Positions 17,489 through 26,100 of a stretch of DNA of 64,000 nt are shown piece after piece. Both the position numbers and the translations under genes were made by a program. Every line of letters starts with the position of its first letter. The first letter of the stretch is position 1. Under the pieces are notes generated by a model. That model was given only the letters and a program-made list of their open reading frames with translations, was not told where the DNA came from and made no database searches. The stretch comes from Kitasatospora sp. SolWspMP-SS2h (GTDB lineage Bacteria > Actinomycetota > Actinomycetes > Streptomycetales > Streptomycetaceae), in the NCBI RefSeq assembly GCF_003259315.1, contig NZ_QLLT01000034.1, positions 1 through 64,000 on the forward strand, read 5' to 3'.

Positions 17489-17818
17489 CTACCGGGCGTT
17501 GGGGGCGGGGGCGGGGCCGGACTGCCCTGTGGCTAGGGTGAGGGCTTCTCGGAGGGAGCCGGTCAGGTGGAATAGGCCGGCCGCCGCGGTCAGCTCCAGG
17601 CGCCGCAGGGCGGTCGGGCTCAGCGGCCCGGCCAGCCACAGCGGGGCCCGCCCGCGGCGCCCGGCCCCCAGCAGCGCATCCAGCACGCCGGAGGAGAAGA
17701 AGTCGACCATCGACAGGTCCACCACCACCCGCTTGCCCGTCCGGGCCGCCGCGCACAGCGCCATCTCCAGCAGGTCCAGGTCCTGCGGCTCTTCGAGGTC
17801 CTTCTCCACCATCACCAC
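17489..17818 (-). CDS. STAS-like protein, divergent
   Basis: This encodes 109 residues. GTG 17816-17818 follows a purine-rich GGAGGAGGGG; ATG six bases further in is an alternative. The core reads KRVVVDLSMVDFFSSGVLDALL, which aligns with the STAS phosphorylation segment (Ser-Ser-Gly in place of Asp-Ser-x-Gly), followed by a helix and PLWLAGPL. It begins with several acidic residues. It probably forms a pair with the STAS gene downstream (gap 61 bases), as partner or regulator, but its kinase is not here. Confidence 0.7.
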   Translation of the reverse strand: MVMVEKDLEEPQDLDLLEMALCAAARTGKRVVVDLSMVDFFSSGVLDALLGAGRRGRAPLWLAGPLSPTALRRLELTAAAGLFHLTGSLREALTLATGQSGPAPAPNAR

Positions 17819-17821
17819 GCA

Positions 17822-18286
17822 CCCCCCTCCTCCTCAGCGAGCACGACCGGCGCATAGAACGGGGACGGCGAAGACCAGGACCAGGACGAAGACGAAAACG
17901 AGGCGGGCACCACTCCAGTGTTCCCCGTCCCACGGACATCACGGGCGTGGCAGCCGGGGCGGCTGTCGCGATGGGCAGCGGGTGGGGGGTCGGGGGTGTG
18001 TTGGTACCGGTCACAGGGCGTGACAAGGGTTGGTGACAGCCCCCGACGGACTGCTGATCCGGGCCGCCACCGTTGCCCGGGCCGGGGTCGGTTTGGCCCT
18101 GTCGGCAGGGCCGTCGGCCGGCCTCACCACGCCGATCACGAAATCGCGGTTGCCACCGCGACCGGGCCCTGGCGGCCCTTTCCACGCTCCTCGGTCACCA
18201 GGCGGGCACATGCCGGGCGGGTGCGACGGCGAGGGGGCGGAGTGCGACCTGCGAGTCCGCTTCGGCAGGCCGGCGGCCTGCTGCCC
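17822..18286. other. intergenic region upstream of STAS genes
   Basis: About 465 bases between the STAS pair and the IS element. No protein-like frame is seen. The right end forms the left flank of the IS insertion (target CTAG at 18287-18290). Confidence 0.45.
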
Positions 18287-18290
18287 CTAG

Positions 18291-18307
18291 AGCCTGTCTC
18301 TTTGATG
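18291..18307 (+). repeat. left terminal inverted repeat of the IS
   Basis: This is the outer end of the element next to the acetyltransferase. It matches the right end at 19916-19932 with one mismatch. CTAG precedes it. Confidence 0.75.
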
Positions 18308-18360
18308 CCCTGAGGATGGTGGCGTCTGGCCGGACTGAGTGTTGGATAGTGCTCTGCCGG

Positions 18361-18963
18361 TCAGGCGTCCCAGGCACGAGGCCGGGCTAGCTCTTCCCAC
18401 TCGGGGCGGAGTAGCGAGAACACGGCGAGGTCGTGGCGGCGGCCGCGGTGGAGGCAGGCGGCGCGGCTGATCCCTTCCTGGGTGAAACCGGACTTGGCAA
18501 GGACGGCGAGCGCGGGGGCGTTGTCGGTGTGTGTTTCCGCCGTGAGCCGATACATCGGGAGCTCGCCGAAGGCTAGATCCACCACGGCGTCGAGGGCGGC
18601 GGTGCCGTGGCCGTGCCCGCGATGTCGAGCAGCGAGCATCAGCTCGACCTGGGCTGTGCCGTTGACGATGTTCTGGCTGGTCAGTGCGACGTAGCCGACA
18701 GGGGTGCTGCCGGGAGGGAGGATGAGGAAGTCGTCGCGATCGTCGTCTTCGATGTCGCGCTCGATGCGCTCGCGCACGGCGGTGAGTGAGCGTGGCCAGA
18801 TGCCTATTTGGTGGGCGGCTACGGGGTCGGATCTCCAGCTGTGCATGAGCTCGGCGTCGTCTATGTCAAGCGCTGCGAGGCCGACGGACTTGGCCCGCCA
18901 GGAAAGCTCCCTTTCAGCCTCTGCATCATGTTCGTCGCCTGCAATCCTGATGTTCTCGGCCAT
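18361..18963 (-). CDS. GNAT family N-acetyltransferase (RimJ/RimL-like)
   Basis: This encodes 200 residues from ATG 18961-18963. The GNAT core is seen in order: LMHSWRSDPVAAHQIG near residue 40, FLILPPGSTPVGYVAL near 80-95, VELMLAARHRGHGHGTAAL (the acetyl-CoA loop with R-x-x-G-x-G/A, about 105-123) and YRLTAETHTDNAPALAVLAKSGFTQEG (about 136-162), typical for acceptors of the RimJ/RimL kind. It would transfer an acetyl group to an amine of a protein, small molecule or drug; the substrate is unknown. It lies inside the terminal repeats of the IS, in transposase orientation, so it moves with the element and may be expressed from it. Confidence 0.8.
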   Translation of the reverse strand: MAENIRIAGDEHDAEAERELSWRAKSVGLAALDIDDAELMHSWRSDPVAAHQIGIWPRSLTAVRERIERDIEDDDRDDFLILPPGSTPVGYVALTSQNIVNGTAQVELMLAARHRGHGHGTAALDAVVDLAFGELPMYRLTAETHTDNAPALAVLAKSGFTQEGISRAACLHRGRRHDLAVFSLLRPEWEELARPRAWDA

Positions 18964-19036
18964 AGGCGGATGTTATGGGTGTTTGCAGGCCGGGACCACC
19001 GCGTTTCTCTGCTCGGTGGCACGTCGTCATGCCTGG

Positions 19037-19895
19037 TCAGCGACGAGCCCAGATAAGGATGGCAGCCAGATGGAATGCAGCCTGATACGCGATGGCAAGC
19101 TTGTCGGTTCGCATGGCCAGGCCGCGCCACTGCTTGAGCCGGGCGATGCACCGTTCAACGGTGTTGCGCTCCTTGTACGCCTCGGCGTCGAATCCGGGCG
19201 GGCGGCCTCCGGCGCGGCCTCGGCGTAAGCGGTGGCCGACCTGGTCTGCGGGCTGTGGAGTGATGGCCCGGATACCTCGGCGACGGAGATGCCCACGGAT
19301 CGCGCAGGAAGAATAGGCGCGATCAGTGAGGACAACCGCGGGCCGGGTTCTTGGTCTGCCGACCCCGCTTCGTGGAATCCGGATTCCGGCCATGACCGCC
19401 TCGAAGGCCGGCGCGTCACCGGCCTGGCCCGCGGTGACATGGATGGACGAGGTCGTGCCCGGCTGTCGCTGGCCAGGTGGACCTTCGTGCTCAAGCCACC
19501 ACGGGAGCGTCCGAGGGCGTGATCCTCGGGCTCGGACCGGCCGGGCGCCCCCTTTTCCTGGCTCCGGCGGAATGCTGGTGAGCCCGGCAGACGGTGGAGT
19601 CCACCGCGACCGTACAGCCCACCTCGTCATCGGCATCCGCCACTGCAAGTAACGCCGCCAGAACCCGTGCCCAGGTGCCGTCCATGGCCCACCTGATCAG
19701 GCGTTTGTGCGCGGTCTGAAATGGTCCGAGCTCTTCTGGCAGGTCGCGCCAGGGTGAGCAGGTGCGGTACTTCCACGCGATGGCTTCCAGAGTCCGGCGA
19801 TGGTCGGCCCACCGTCGTCCACGGACCGGATCGACAGGCATCAGCGGCTCGATCCGGTCCCACATCACATCAGTGATCACCAGCCGGACAGGCAT
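19037..19895 (-). pseudogene. IS5-family transposase with two frame changes
   Basis: The start is ATG 19893-19895. The first part (DUF4096: WDRIEPLMPVDP..GRRWADHR, AIAWKYRTCSPWRDLPE) runs to about 19,500 in one frame, with the first catalytic Asp in VAVDSTVCRAHQH. A short middle part (STKVHLASDSRAR) is in a second frame to about 19,450, and the rest (HVTAGQAGDAPAFEAV, VLTDRAYSS with the second Asp, NTVERCIARLKQWRGLAMR with the Glu) is in a third frame to a stop at 19037. One frame change may be the programmed shift of this IS group; the second, near 19,445, looks like a one-base loss. The enzyme is probably inactive unless the sequence has an error. Confidence 0.8.
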
Positions 19896-19915
19896 ATCCG
19901 ATCAACTGCTCAACC

Positions 19916-19932
19916 CATCAAAGAGACACGCT
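19916..19932 (-). repeat. right terminal inverted repeat of the IS
   Basis: This is the end of the element next to the transposase start, the reverse complement of the left end with one mismatch. CTAG follows it at 19933-19936. Confidence 0.75.
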
Positions 19933-19933
19933 C

Positions 19934-20174
19934 TAGGCCCCATCCAGGACGCCCCGCACAAAGCCGTCGTTACCCTCATCCGCTACGTCATGCGCATCGC
20001 CGACGGCCTCCTGCTCGCCCCCTCACACTGCGCGACCAACTGGGACCTCGAGAAGACCGTCGCCGCACAATCCGGCGAAGACGACCCCGACCGCGACAAC
20101 GTCGCCGTCCGCCTGACCCCGCTCGACCCCTGGCGCCCCGCCCGCGACCTCCTCTGCCGCTGCCCACGGTGACC
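19934..20174 (+). pseudogene. hypothetical protein fragment, same family as 525-985
   Basis: Directly after the IS, one frame reads LGPIQDAPHKAVVTLIRYVM, then ADGLLL and DNVAVRLTPLDPWRPARDLL, closely parallel to the fragment at about 660-930 (IQDA..HEAVIALVRHAM, VAVRLTPLDP.RPARDLL). It stops at 20174 without the C-terminal part of that copy, and its N terminus is absent: the sequence left of the IS does not continue the family. It is a relic of a gene family of unknown function. Confidence 0.55.
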
Positions 20175-20370
20175 GCTTTGCCTGGCCAACAGCCCGCTCC
20201 AAATCTTGCACCAAACACGCCAGCCCACTGCGGGCCCTCACGGAAAGTCCCAGGTCAGAGCCGTAATTTCGCGTTGGTGATCGCATGGTGGTCGCAGTCG
20301 GCCGTCCGGACGCGGGATCTGTAGCCTCGCGGGCTGATCAGGAAGTCGGAACCGCAGGAGACAGACGAGA

Positions 20371-21624
20371 ATGCGCAGTTCAGGTCGGCGGCCGGGCCGG
20401 GTCTACCGTCGGTGCGGATGCCGTGACGCGGATCGCCGCCAGCTCGGCGCCGGGTGCCCGCGTCTTGCCGACGACAGGCACGGCACGTGGACCTTCGCCG
20501 TCGACATCCCGTCCTTCAACAGCCGCCGGCGTACCGTGCGCCGCGGCGGTTTCGAGGACGCCTTCGCCGCCGAGACGGCGCTGCGGCGCTTCCTCGAAGG
20601 CCGCCGGCTGGGGTTCGACGCCGACCCGCACGAGACGGTGGCCGCCTACCTCACCAAGTGGCTCAAGGGCATGGAGTTCTTGCTCAAGCCCACCACCTAC
20701 GCCCGCTACCGCACCTACGTGCTCGGCGAGTTGATCCCTGTGTTCGGCAAGCTGCGCCTGGAGGAACTCGCCCACGACCACATCGCCGCCTACGCGCACG
20801 AGCAGCTCGAAGCAGGCCGCGGACGCCAGGCCGTCTACCACTGCCTGGCCACGCTCTCCAGCGCCCTGGGCAGCGCCGTGCGCACCCACCTCCTCCCCTT
20901 CAACGCGGCCCAGCCCCTGCCCATGCGCCGACCTCTCGCAGACGAGCGAGTGCCCTGGAGTGCCGAGCAGGCCGTCGCCTTCCTCACCCACTGCCGCGAC
21001 GTCGACCCCGCCTTCGCCGACCTGTTCGAGGTCATCGTCGGCACCGGCCTGCGCAAGGGAGAAGCCCTCGGGCTCCAACGCCAGTGCGTCCGCATCAACG
21101 ACCGCGTCATGTACATCCGCCACACCCTCTCCGCGATCGACAACCACGAACTCGTCCTGACCGCGCCGAAGACCAAGAAGAGCCGCAACTGGGTGCCCCT
21201 GTCGGAGCGTGTCGCCGCAGCCCTCCAGCGCGCTATGGACCGAGGCACCGCCACCGCCAACGGCCACGTCTTCCAGGACGCCCACGGCAAGCCCCTCCAC
21301 CCGGCCGCGGTCCGTCGACGCTTCCACGAACTGCGCAAGCAGGCCGGACTCCCCCACGTCACCATCCACGACCTGCGCCACCTGGCTGCCACCATCGCGC
21401 TGGAGGGAAACGTCTCCATGGCCGTCATCTCCAAGACCCTGCGGCACTCCACCCTCTCCACCACCGCGAACATCTACAGCCACCTCACCTGGGAAGTCGC
21501 CATGGCCGCGGTGAACACCATCGAGGCAAGGCTGCACCTCGTCGAAGCCCGCGCCCGGTACGGCGCCGACGCTCTCGCGAACAGCAGGCCCCTGCCGAAC
21601 CCGCTCTTCAGCCACGCGGCCTGA
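20371..21624 (+). CDS. tyrosine-type site-specific integrase
   Basis: This encodes 417 residues from ATG 20371, with AGGAG upstream. The N-terminal arm has a Cys-rich start (RRCGCRD) and TWTFAVDIP, as in streptomycete phage and plasmid integrases; the core-binding SAM-like domain covers about residues 85-180. The catalytic domain carries Arg228 (GTGLRKGE), Lys near 269, His333 and Arg336 (HDLRH), His359 (LRHSTLSTT) and nucleophile Tyr369 (ANIYSHL). All catalytic residues are present. It would integrate or excise a mobile element. It is transcribed toward a tRNA-Pro 385 bases downstream, a common target of actinomycete integrative elements. No excisionase gene is seen, and upstream DNA holds only relics. 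Confidence 0.85.
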   Translation: MRSSGRRPGRVYRRCGCRDADRRQLGAGCPRLADDRHGTWTFAVDIPSFNSRRRTVRRGGFEDAFAAETALRRFLEGRRLGFDADPHETVAAYLTKWLKGMEFLLKPTTYARYRTYVLGELIPVFGKLRLEELAHDHIAAYAHEQLEAGRGRQAVYHCLATLSSALGSAVRTHLLPFNAAQPLPMRRPLADERVPWSAEQAVAFLTHCRDVDPAFADLFEVIVGTGLRKGEALGLQRQCVRINDRVMYIRHTLSAIDNHELVLTAPKTKKSRNWVPLSERVAAALQRAMDRGTATANGHVFQDAHGKPLHPAAVRRRFHELRKQAGLPHVTIHDLRHLAATIALEGNVSMAVISKTLRHSTLSTTANIYSHLTWEVAMAAVNTIEARLHLVEARARYGADALANSRPLPNPLFSHAA

Positions 21625-21956
21625 CAACCACAGCGCCGCAGCCGGCCCGGCAGGCCGAACCGTCACAACCGACAGGACCGGACAACCAGCACCCCGCCCA
21701 CAGCTGCACCCGATAAACATGCGGTCCGTCAAAACACCTGGCGCCGCAGGTACTTTCGGCATGCCGTTTTCCCGCGAAACCGCGCCCATATCCGCACCGA
21801 AGAGTCGACAGGCCCTCGATCGACGACGACCGAATGCCCGGCCGGGTAAGCAAACACCCCGCCACGACCGACAAGAAGGCCCTCAGCCTGCACAGATGGC
21901 CTCAAGAGGGCGATGTGAACGAGCGTTCACGACCACATTGCGACCACCAACGGAAA
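21625..21956. other. intergenic region between integrase and tRNA-Pro
   Basis: About 330 bases, less GC-biased than the surroundings. No gene is seen. If the integrase used the tRNA as its target, the attachment site would be at the tRNA 3' end near 22,010; I find no second copy of that end in the window. Confidence 0.4.
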
Positions 21957-21989
21957 AGGCCGCCCCTATCATTCCGATAGGAACGGCCT
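21957..21989 (-). terminator. rho-independent terminator of tRNA-Pro
   Basis: On the minus strand the stem AGGCCG-TT-CCTATC pairs with GATAGG-GG-CGGCCT around the loop GGAAT and is followed by TTTT. It begins about 20 bases after the tRNA 3' end, so it is the tRNA terminator. Confidence 0.8.
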
Positions 21990-22009
21990 CCGACCTGCGA
22001 AAATGCCGG

Positions 22010-22083
<74 letters not shown>

Positions 22084-22229
22084 TGGTCGTCCGCCCAGTG
22101 GCCCTCGCGGGTCTCTCGGCTTTCTGACCGTGCCCCCGGTCTCCCGGCGACGTGGAAAACAATACAGCACGTCGGGGGGTGCTCGCTGCCAGGTTTCGGG
22201 GGTGTGGCGGGTGGGTGGTCGGGGAGGGG

Positions 22230-23525
22230 TCAGGGGGTGGGGTGGCGGGAGTCGTAGCGGAGGAAGGCGGGGCGGCGGAGGGCGAGGTAGAGGACGATGG
22301 CGACGCAGGCGAGGCCGCCGGTGAGGATGGAGAGGGTGGGGGTGGTGAGGGAGGAGACGGTGCCGGATTCGAAGTCGCCGAGGCGGGGGCCGCCGGCGAC
22401 CACGACGATGAAGACGCCCTGGAGGCGGCCGCGCATCTCGTCGGGGGCGGCGACCTGCATCATCGTGTTGCGGAAGATCATCGAGACGGTGTCGGCGCAG
22501 CCGGCCGCGGCGAGCAGGAGCAGGGCGAGCGGGAGGTTGCGGACGAGTCCGAAGGCGGCGATGGCCAGGCCCCAGGCGGCGACGGAGGCGAGGACGGCGA
22601 CGCCGTGGCGGTGGATGCGGCCGATCCAGCCGGAGAAGAGGCCGCCGGCCAGGGCGCCGACGGCGGGGGCGGCGGCGAGCAGGCCGACGGTGCCGGCGTC
22701 GCCGCCGTAGAAGGGGAGGACGATCGCGGGGAAGAGGGCGCGCGGGAGGCCGAAGATCATCGCGGCGAGGTCGGCGGCGAAGGAGGTCCGCAGGTTGGGC
22801 TGGGTGCGCAGGAAGCGCAGGCCGTCCAGGACGGTGGCGCGCTTGCCGGTGGTGGACTGCGGGCGCATCGCGGGCAGGCGCCACATCGCGTAGAGGGTGG
22901 CGGTGAAGGCGAGGGTGTCGGCCAGGTACGCGCTCTGCGCCCCGTACGTGGCGACGGCGACGCCGCCGAGCAGCGGGCCGACGGTCTGGCCGAGGTTCAT
23001 GCCGATGGTGTTGAGGGCGTTGGCGGCGGGCAGCTGTTCGCGCGGGACGAGGCGCGGGATCATCGAGGACCGGGCGGGCGAGCTGACGGCGAAGAATCCG
23101 CCCTGGAGCGCGACGGCGGCGTAGAGCGGGACGATGGAGCGCAGGTCCAGCAGGGCCTGGGCGGCGAGCAGCGCGGAGACCGCGGCGAGGCCGCCGGAGC
23201 CGATCAGGCCGAGCCGGCGGCGGTCGACGCGGTCGGCGATGGCGCCGCCGTACAGGCCGAAGACGACCAGCGGGACGAGGGAGCAGATGCCGACCAGGCC
23301 GGTGAGGAAGGTGGAGCCGGTGCGGGCGTAGACCTGGATGCCGACCGCGAGGGTGGTCATCTGCTGGCCGATCGAGGAGACCGTCTGCCCGAACCAGAGC
23401 CGCCGGTAGTCAGGGCTGTGGCGCAGCGGGGTGAGGTCGGCGAAGGCGCCGCGGGTGAGGCGGTGCAGTCCGGTCCGGGCGGGGCCGGGCGGCGGGGACG
23501 GTCGGGAGGGCGTTTCGGTGGGCAC
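22230..23525 (-). CDS. MFS exporter (EntS-like)
   Basis: The likely start is GTG 23523-23525 (431 residues); the frame is open further upstream, but there is no good site there. About twelve membrane segments are visible. Characteristic blocks include LWFGQTVSSIGQQMTTLAVGIQ near residue 45, GAIADRVDRRRLGL (motif A) near 96-110, LPAANALNTIGMNLGQTVGPLLGG near 140-165 and GIGR-like GRIHRHG in the second half. It belongs to the MFS_3 group with the enterobactin exporter EntS and macrolide exporters. The substrate is unknown. The TetR gene just upstream on the same strand (gap about 190 bases) may control it. Confidence 0.85.
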   Translation of the reverse strand: MPTETPSRPSPPPGPARTGLHRLTRGAFADLTPLRHSPDYRRLWFGQTVSSIGQQMTTLAVGIQVYARTGSTFLTGLVGICSLVPLVVFGLYGGAIADRVDRRRLGLIGSGGLAAVSALLAAQALLDLRSIVPLYAAVALQGGFFAVSSPARSSMIPRLVPREQLPAANALNTIGMNLGQTVGPLLGGVAVATYGAQSAYLADTLAFTATLYAMWRLPAMRPQSTTGKRATVLDGLRFLRTQPNLRTSFAADLAAMIFGLPRALFPAIVLPFYGGDAGTVGLLAAAPAVGALAGGLFSGWIGRIHRHGVAVLASVAAWGLAIAAFGLVRNLPLALLLLAAAGCADTVSMIFRNTMMQVAAPDEMRGRLQGVFIVVVAGGPRLGDFESGTVSSLTTPTLSILTGGLACVAIVLYLALRRPAFLRYDSRHPTP

Positions 23526-23712
23526 CCCGCCATGCTCGTTCAGCCGTTCGGCGGCCGTGCGGGCGGGGTGCGGCTGGACATCCGCGGGAAACAAACGGAC
23601 TCCCCCGGGCTCCCCGTGCTCCCCGGACTCTCGGCGACCGCAGCCCGCCAGCCACTCGCCGGTCAGCTAGTCAGCCGGTCGGCCCCGATCGGCCCCGGTC
23701 GGCCCCAGTCGG

Positions 23713-24336
23713 TCAGCGCAGCAGGGTACGGGTGAGCAGCGCGGCGAGCCGTTCGTCGAGCGGTTCGCGGGTGGCGAGCAGCCGGTACCAGAGCAGGCCG
23801 AAGGCGAGTTCGGCGGCGGTGGCGGGGGTGAGCTGGGGGGCGAGCGCGCCGGCCGCGTGGGCGCGGGTGAGCAGGGTGCCGAGGGCTTCGCGGCGGGGGC
23901 GCAGCAGGGTGTCGTGGAAGCGGGTGCCGAAGGCCGGGTCGATCTGGGCCTCGGCCATCAGGGCGCGCAGGGCGTCGGTGGTGGGCGGGGTGGCGGCGGC
24001 GAACGTGGCGGCGAGGAAGGCGTGCAGGTCGGCGGCGTGGTCGCCGGTGTCGGGCAGTGGGATGTGCTGCCGGGCGTGGGCGGTGACGGCTTCGAGCAGG
24101 ACGTCCGCCCGGCCGGGCCACCAGCGGTAGAGGGTCTGCTTGCCGGTGCCGGCCCGGGCGGCGATGCCCTCGACGGTGAGGCGCGCGTACCCGGCCTCGC
24201 CGAGCAGTTCGTACGCGGCGGCGAGGATCGCGCGGCGGCTCTCCTCGCTGCGGCGGCGGCCGGGGCGGGCGGGGGGCGGTGCCCCGTCGGCGGGTTCCTG
24301 CGGGTCCTGGTGCGCTTGCTCGATCACGGCGGTCAC
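23713..24336 (-). CDS. TetR family regulator
   Basis: This encodes 207 residues from GTG 24334-24336. The N-terminal helix-turn-helix reads RRAILAAAYELLGEAGYARLTVEGIAARAG and TGKQTLYRWWPGRADVL (about residues 33-80), with the usual Trp-rich YRWW. The C-terminal ligand domain has the AcrR-type helix TDALRALMAEAQIDPAFGTRFHDTLLRPRREAL. It is divergent from an SDR gene with only 71 bases between them, so autoregulation and control of the SDR are likely; it may also control the MFS exporter downstream. Confidence 0.85.
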   Translation of the reverse strand: MTAVIEQAHQDPQEPADGAPPPARPGRRRSEESRRAILAAAYELLGEAGYARLTVEGIAARAGTGKQTLYRWWPGRADVLLEAVTAHARQHIPLPDTGDHAADLHAFLAATFAAATPPTTDALRALMAEAQIDPAFGTRFHDTLLRPRREALGTLLTRAHAAGALAPQLTPATAAELAFGLLWYRLLATREPLDERLAALLTRTLLR

Positions 24337-24407
24337 GCTACCTTAATTCGAGACGAGACGTCGCGGTTCGAAATTGCGGACCGGGGCACGCACTGGGGAG
24401 GGCACAC
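24337..24407. promoter_or_regulatory. divergent promoter/operator between TetR and SDR genes
   Basis: In 71 bases, an AT-rich core carries imperfect inverted arms AATTCGA (about 24351) and TCGAAATT (about 24370), the right size for a TetR operator. The SDR ribosome-binding site GGGGAGGG lies at the right end. Operator identity is inferred. Confidence 0.4.
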
Positions 24408-25127
24408 ATGAGCGAGCGCACCGCACTGGTGGTCGGCGGCACTTCGGGCATCGGGCTGGAGACCGCCCGCCAACTGCGCGACCGGGGCGCCGCGGTGCAC
24501 GTGGTGGGCCGCGCCGAGGAGCGGCTGGAGGCGCTGGCGGTCAGCGACCCGGAGCTGGTCGGGCATCGGGCGGACGGCGGCGACCGCGGGCAGATCGCCG
24601 AAGTCCTGTCCACCATCGGCAGGTTGGACTGGCTGGTGGTCTCGCTGAGCGGCGCCGAGGGCGCGGGTCCGTTCGCCGAACTCGACCTGGACGCCCTGCG
24701 CGGCGCCTTCGAGGCCAAGTTCTGGGGGCAGTTGACCACCGTGCAGGCCGCGCTGCCGCACCTGTCCGAGGACGGCTCGATCACCCTGGTCACCGCGATC
24801 TCGGCCCGCACCGGCATGCCGGGCACCGCCGGACTGGCCGCGGTGAACGGGGCACTGGAGGCGATGATCCGGCCGCTGGCCCGGGAGTTGGCCCCGCGCC
24901 GGATCAACGCCGTCTCCCCCGGACTGGTCGACACCCCGTGGTGGAACGGCCTGCCGCCGGAGGCGCGCGACGCCTACTTCGCCCAGGCCGCCGCCCAGTT
25001 GCCGACCCGCCGGATCGCCTCCCCGGCGGACGTCGCCGAGGCGGTCGTGCTGGCCGCGACCAACCGCAACCTCACCGGCACCGTCCTGGAGAGCGACGGC
25101 GGCCTCCACCTCGCACCCCTCAACTGA
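24408..25127 (+). CDS. SDR-fold protein lacking the Tyr-Lys catalytic pair
   Basis: This encodes 239 residues from ATG 24408, with GGGGAGGG upstream. The cofactor motif VVGGTSGIGLETA (residues 8-20) and the NNAG-equivalent VVSLSGAEG (about 78-86) are present, as is the C-terminal INAVSPGLVDTPWW. Ser132 of the active site is kept (TAISAR), but where YxxxK is expected the sequence reads GTAGLAAVNGALEAM, with neither Tyr nor Lys. It is thus an atypical short-chain dehydrogenase that may bind a dinucleotide without classical hydride transfer, or use other residues. It is divergent from the TetR gene, its likely regulator. Confidence 0.8.
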   Translation: MSERTALVVGGTSGIGLETARQLRDRGAAVHVVGRAEERLEALAVSDPELVGHRADGGDRGQIAEVLSTIGRLDWLVVSLSGAEGAGPFAELDLDALRGAFEAKFWGQLTTVQAALPHLSEDGSITLVTAISARTGMPGTAGLAAVNGALEAMIRPLARELAPRRINAVSPGLVDTPWWNGLPPEARDAYFAQAAAQLPTRRIASPADVAEAVVLAATNRNLTGTVLESDGGLHLAPLN

Positions 25128-25226
25128 CTTTCGAAGCAATCCGGTTCGGCCCCGTCTGCCTCAGCTGCCGCCCCCGGCAGCTTGGTTGGTCGACCGACCC
25201 TCAACGACCTTCCACCGAAAGGGTGT

Positions 25227-25958
25227 TCACCTCGCGGCCGACACCGTGGTCCGCGCGTGGCCGATCACGTGGCCGCTCATGCTGAACGCGGTGACGGCGG
25301 CGGGCGTGGCGGCCGGCAGCGCGAGGCTCGGGGTGTCCAGGGCGTAGACGTTGATCTGGTAGCGGTGCGGGCGGTCGCCGACCGGCGGGCAGGGGCCCAG
25401 GTAGCCCTGCACGCCCGCATCGTCGGCGCCCGTCACCGCGCCGGCCGGCGGAGTCGCCCCCAGCCCGGTGGCGGTGGCCGGGACGTCCCAGACCAGCCAG
25501 TGCCAGAAACCGGAGCCGGTCGGCGCGTCCGGGTCGAACATGGTGACGGCGAAGCTCCGGGTGCCGGCCGGGGCACCGCGCCACTCCAGCCGCAGCGGCT
25601 GGTTGCCACCGTCGCAGCCGAACGCATTCGCCCAGTGCGACTGCGGGAAGCGGCCGTCGACCAGGTCGGGGCTGCTGACGGCGAACCGCTGCGCCCCGGC
25701 CGGGACCCCGGAACGGACCGACACCCGGCCGAACTCCTTCACCCCCTTCCCCACCTGGGCGCTCGAGTCGCCGACCCCCAGCAGCGTCAGCACCGCGGCG
25801 GCGGACAGCGTGACGGCGGCGGCGCGGTACGGACGCGAACGCCGAACGGCGGCGGTGGTGGCGGCGGCGGCGGCACCAGCGGTGGCAGTGGTGGCAGTGG
25901 CAGTGGCGGCACCAGCGGCGGCAGTGGCGGCCACCCGGGTACGGAACGGACGTGACAT
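25227..25958 (-). CDS. secreted YbhB/YbcL-type PEBP protein
   Basis: The start is ATG 25956-25958, with GGGGAG upstream, giving 243 residues. The first 70 or so residues are unusual: a run of Ala/Thr (VAATAAAGAATATATTATAG) and a second hydrophobic stretch precede the mature protein, so the signal peptide is long or duplicated. The rest is a phosphatidylethanolamine-binding protein fold: RFPQSHWANAFGCDGGN, VTMFDPDAPTGSGFWHWLVWDVP (the DPDAP and HW ligand-pocket motifs), YLGPCPPVGDRPHRYQINVYALD. Bacterial YbhB-like proteins have no settled function. It is divergent from the XRE regulator. Confidence 0.8.
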   Translation of the reverse strand: MSRPFRTRVAATAAAGAATATATTATAGAAAAATTAAVRRSRPYRAAAVTLSAAAVLTLLGVGDSSAQVGKGVKEFGRVSVRSGVPAGAQRFAVSSPDLVDGRFPQSHWANAFGCDGGNQPLRLEWRGAPAGTRSFAVTMFDPDAPTGSGFWHWLVWDVPATATGLGATPPAGAVTGADDAGVQGYLGPCPPVGDRPHRYQINVYALDTPSLALPAATPAAVTAFSMSGHVIGHARTTVSAAR

Positions 25959-26100
25959 GGCGCGAGGCTCCCCGTCGATCGTCGGATCTGGCATCGGATG
26001 CCCCGACCCTCCCCCACCGGACGGATCTTGAGGAGGCCCGCCGGATGGTGGCATCCGGCGTACCAGCCTCGACACTGGACGGCCCGCCCGGCCCACGCCG

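Larger units (their letters stand above)
18291..19932 (-). mobile_element. IS5-like element with a GNAT passenger gene
   Basis: Inverted ends AGC(C/G)TGTCTCTTTGATG lie at 18291-18307 and 19916-19932 and match at 16 of 17 positions. Both ends are flanked by CTAG (18287-18290 and 19933-19936), a plausible 4-bp target duplication for the IS5 family. Inside, on the minus strand, are a transposase of the two-frame IS5/IS427 type and, downstream of it, a complete GNAT acetyltransferase gene. The element is about 1.64 kb, roughly 0.7 kb longer than a plain member of this group, and the surplus corresponds to the acetyltransferase. No inner end repeat is seen between transposase and passenger. Confidence 0.7.
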
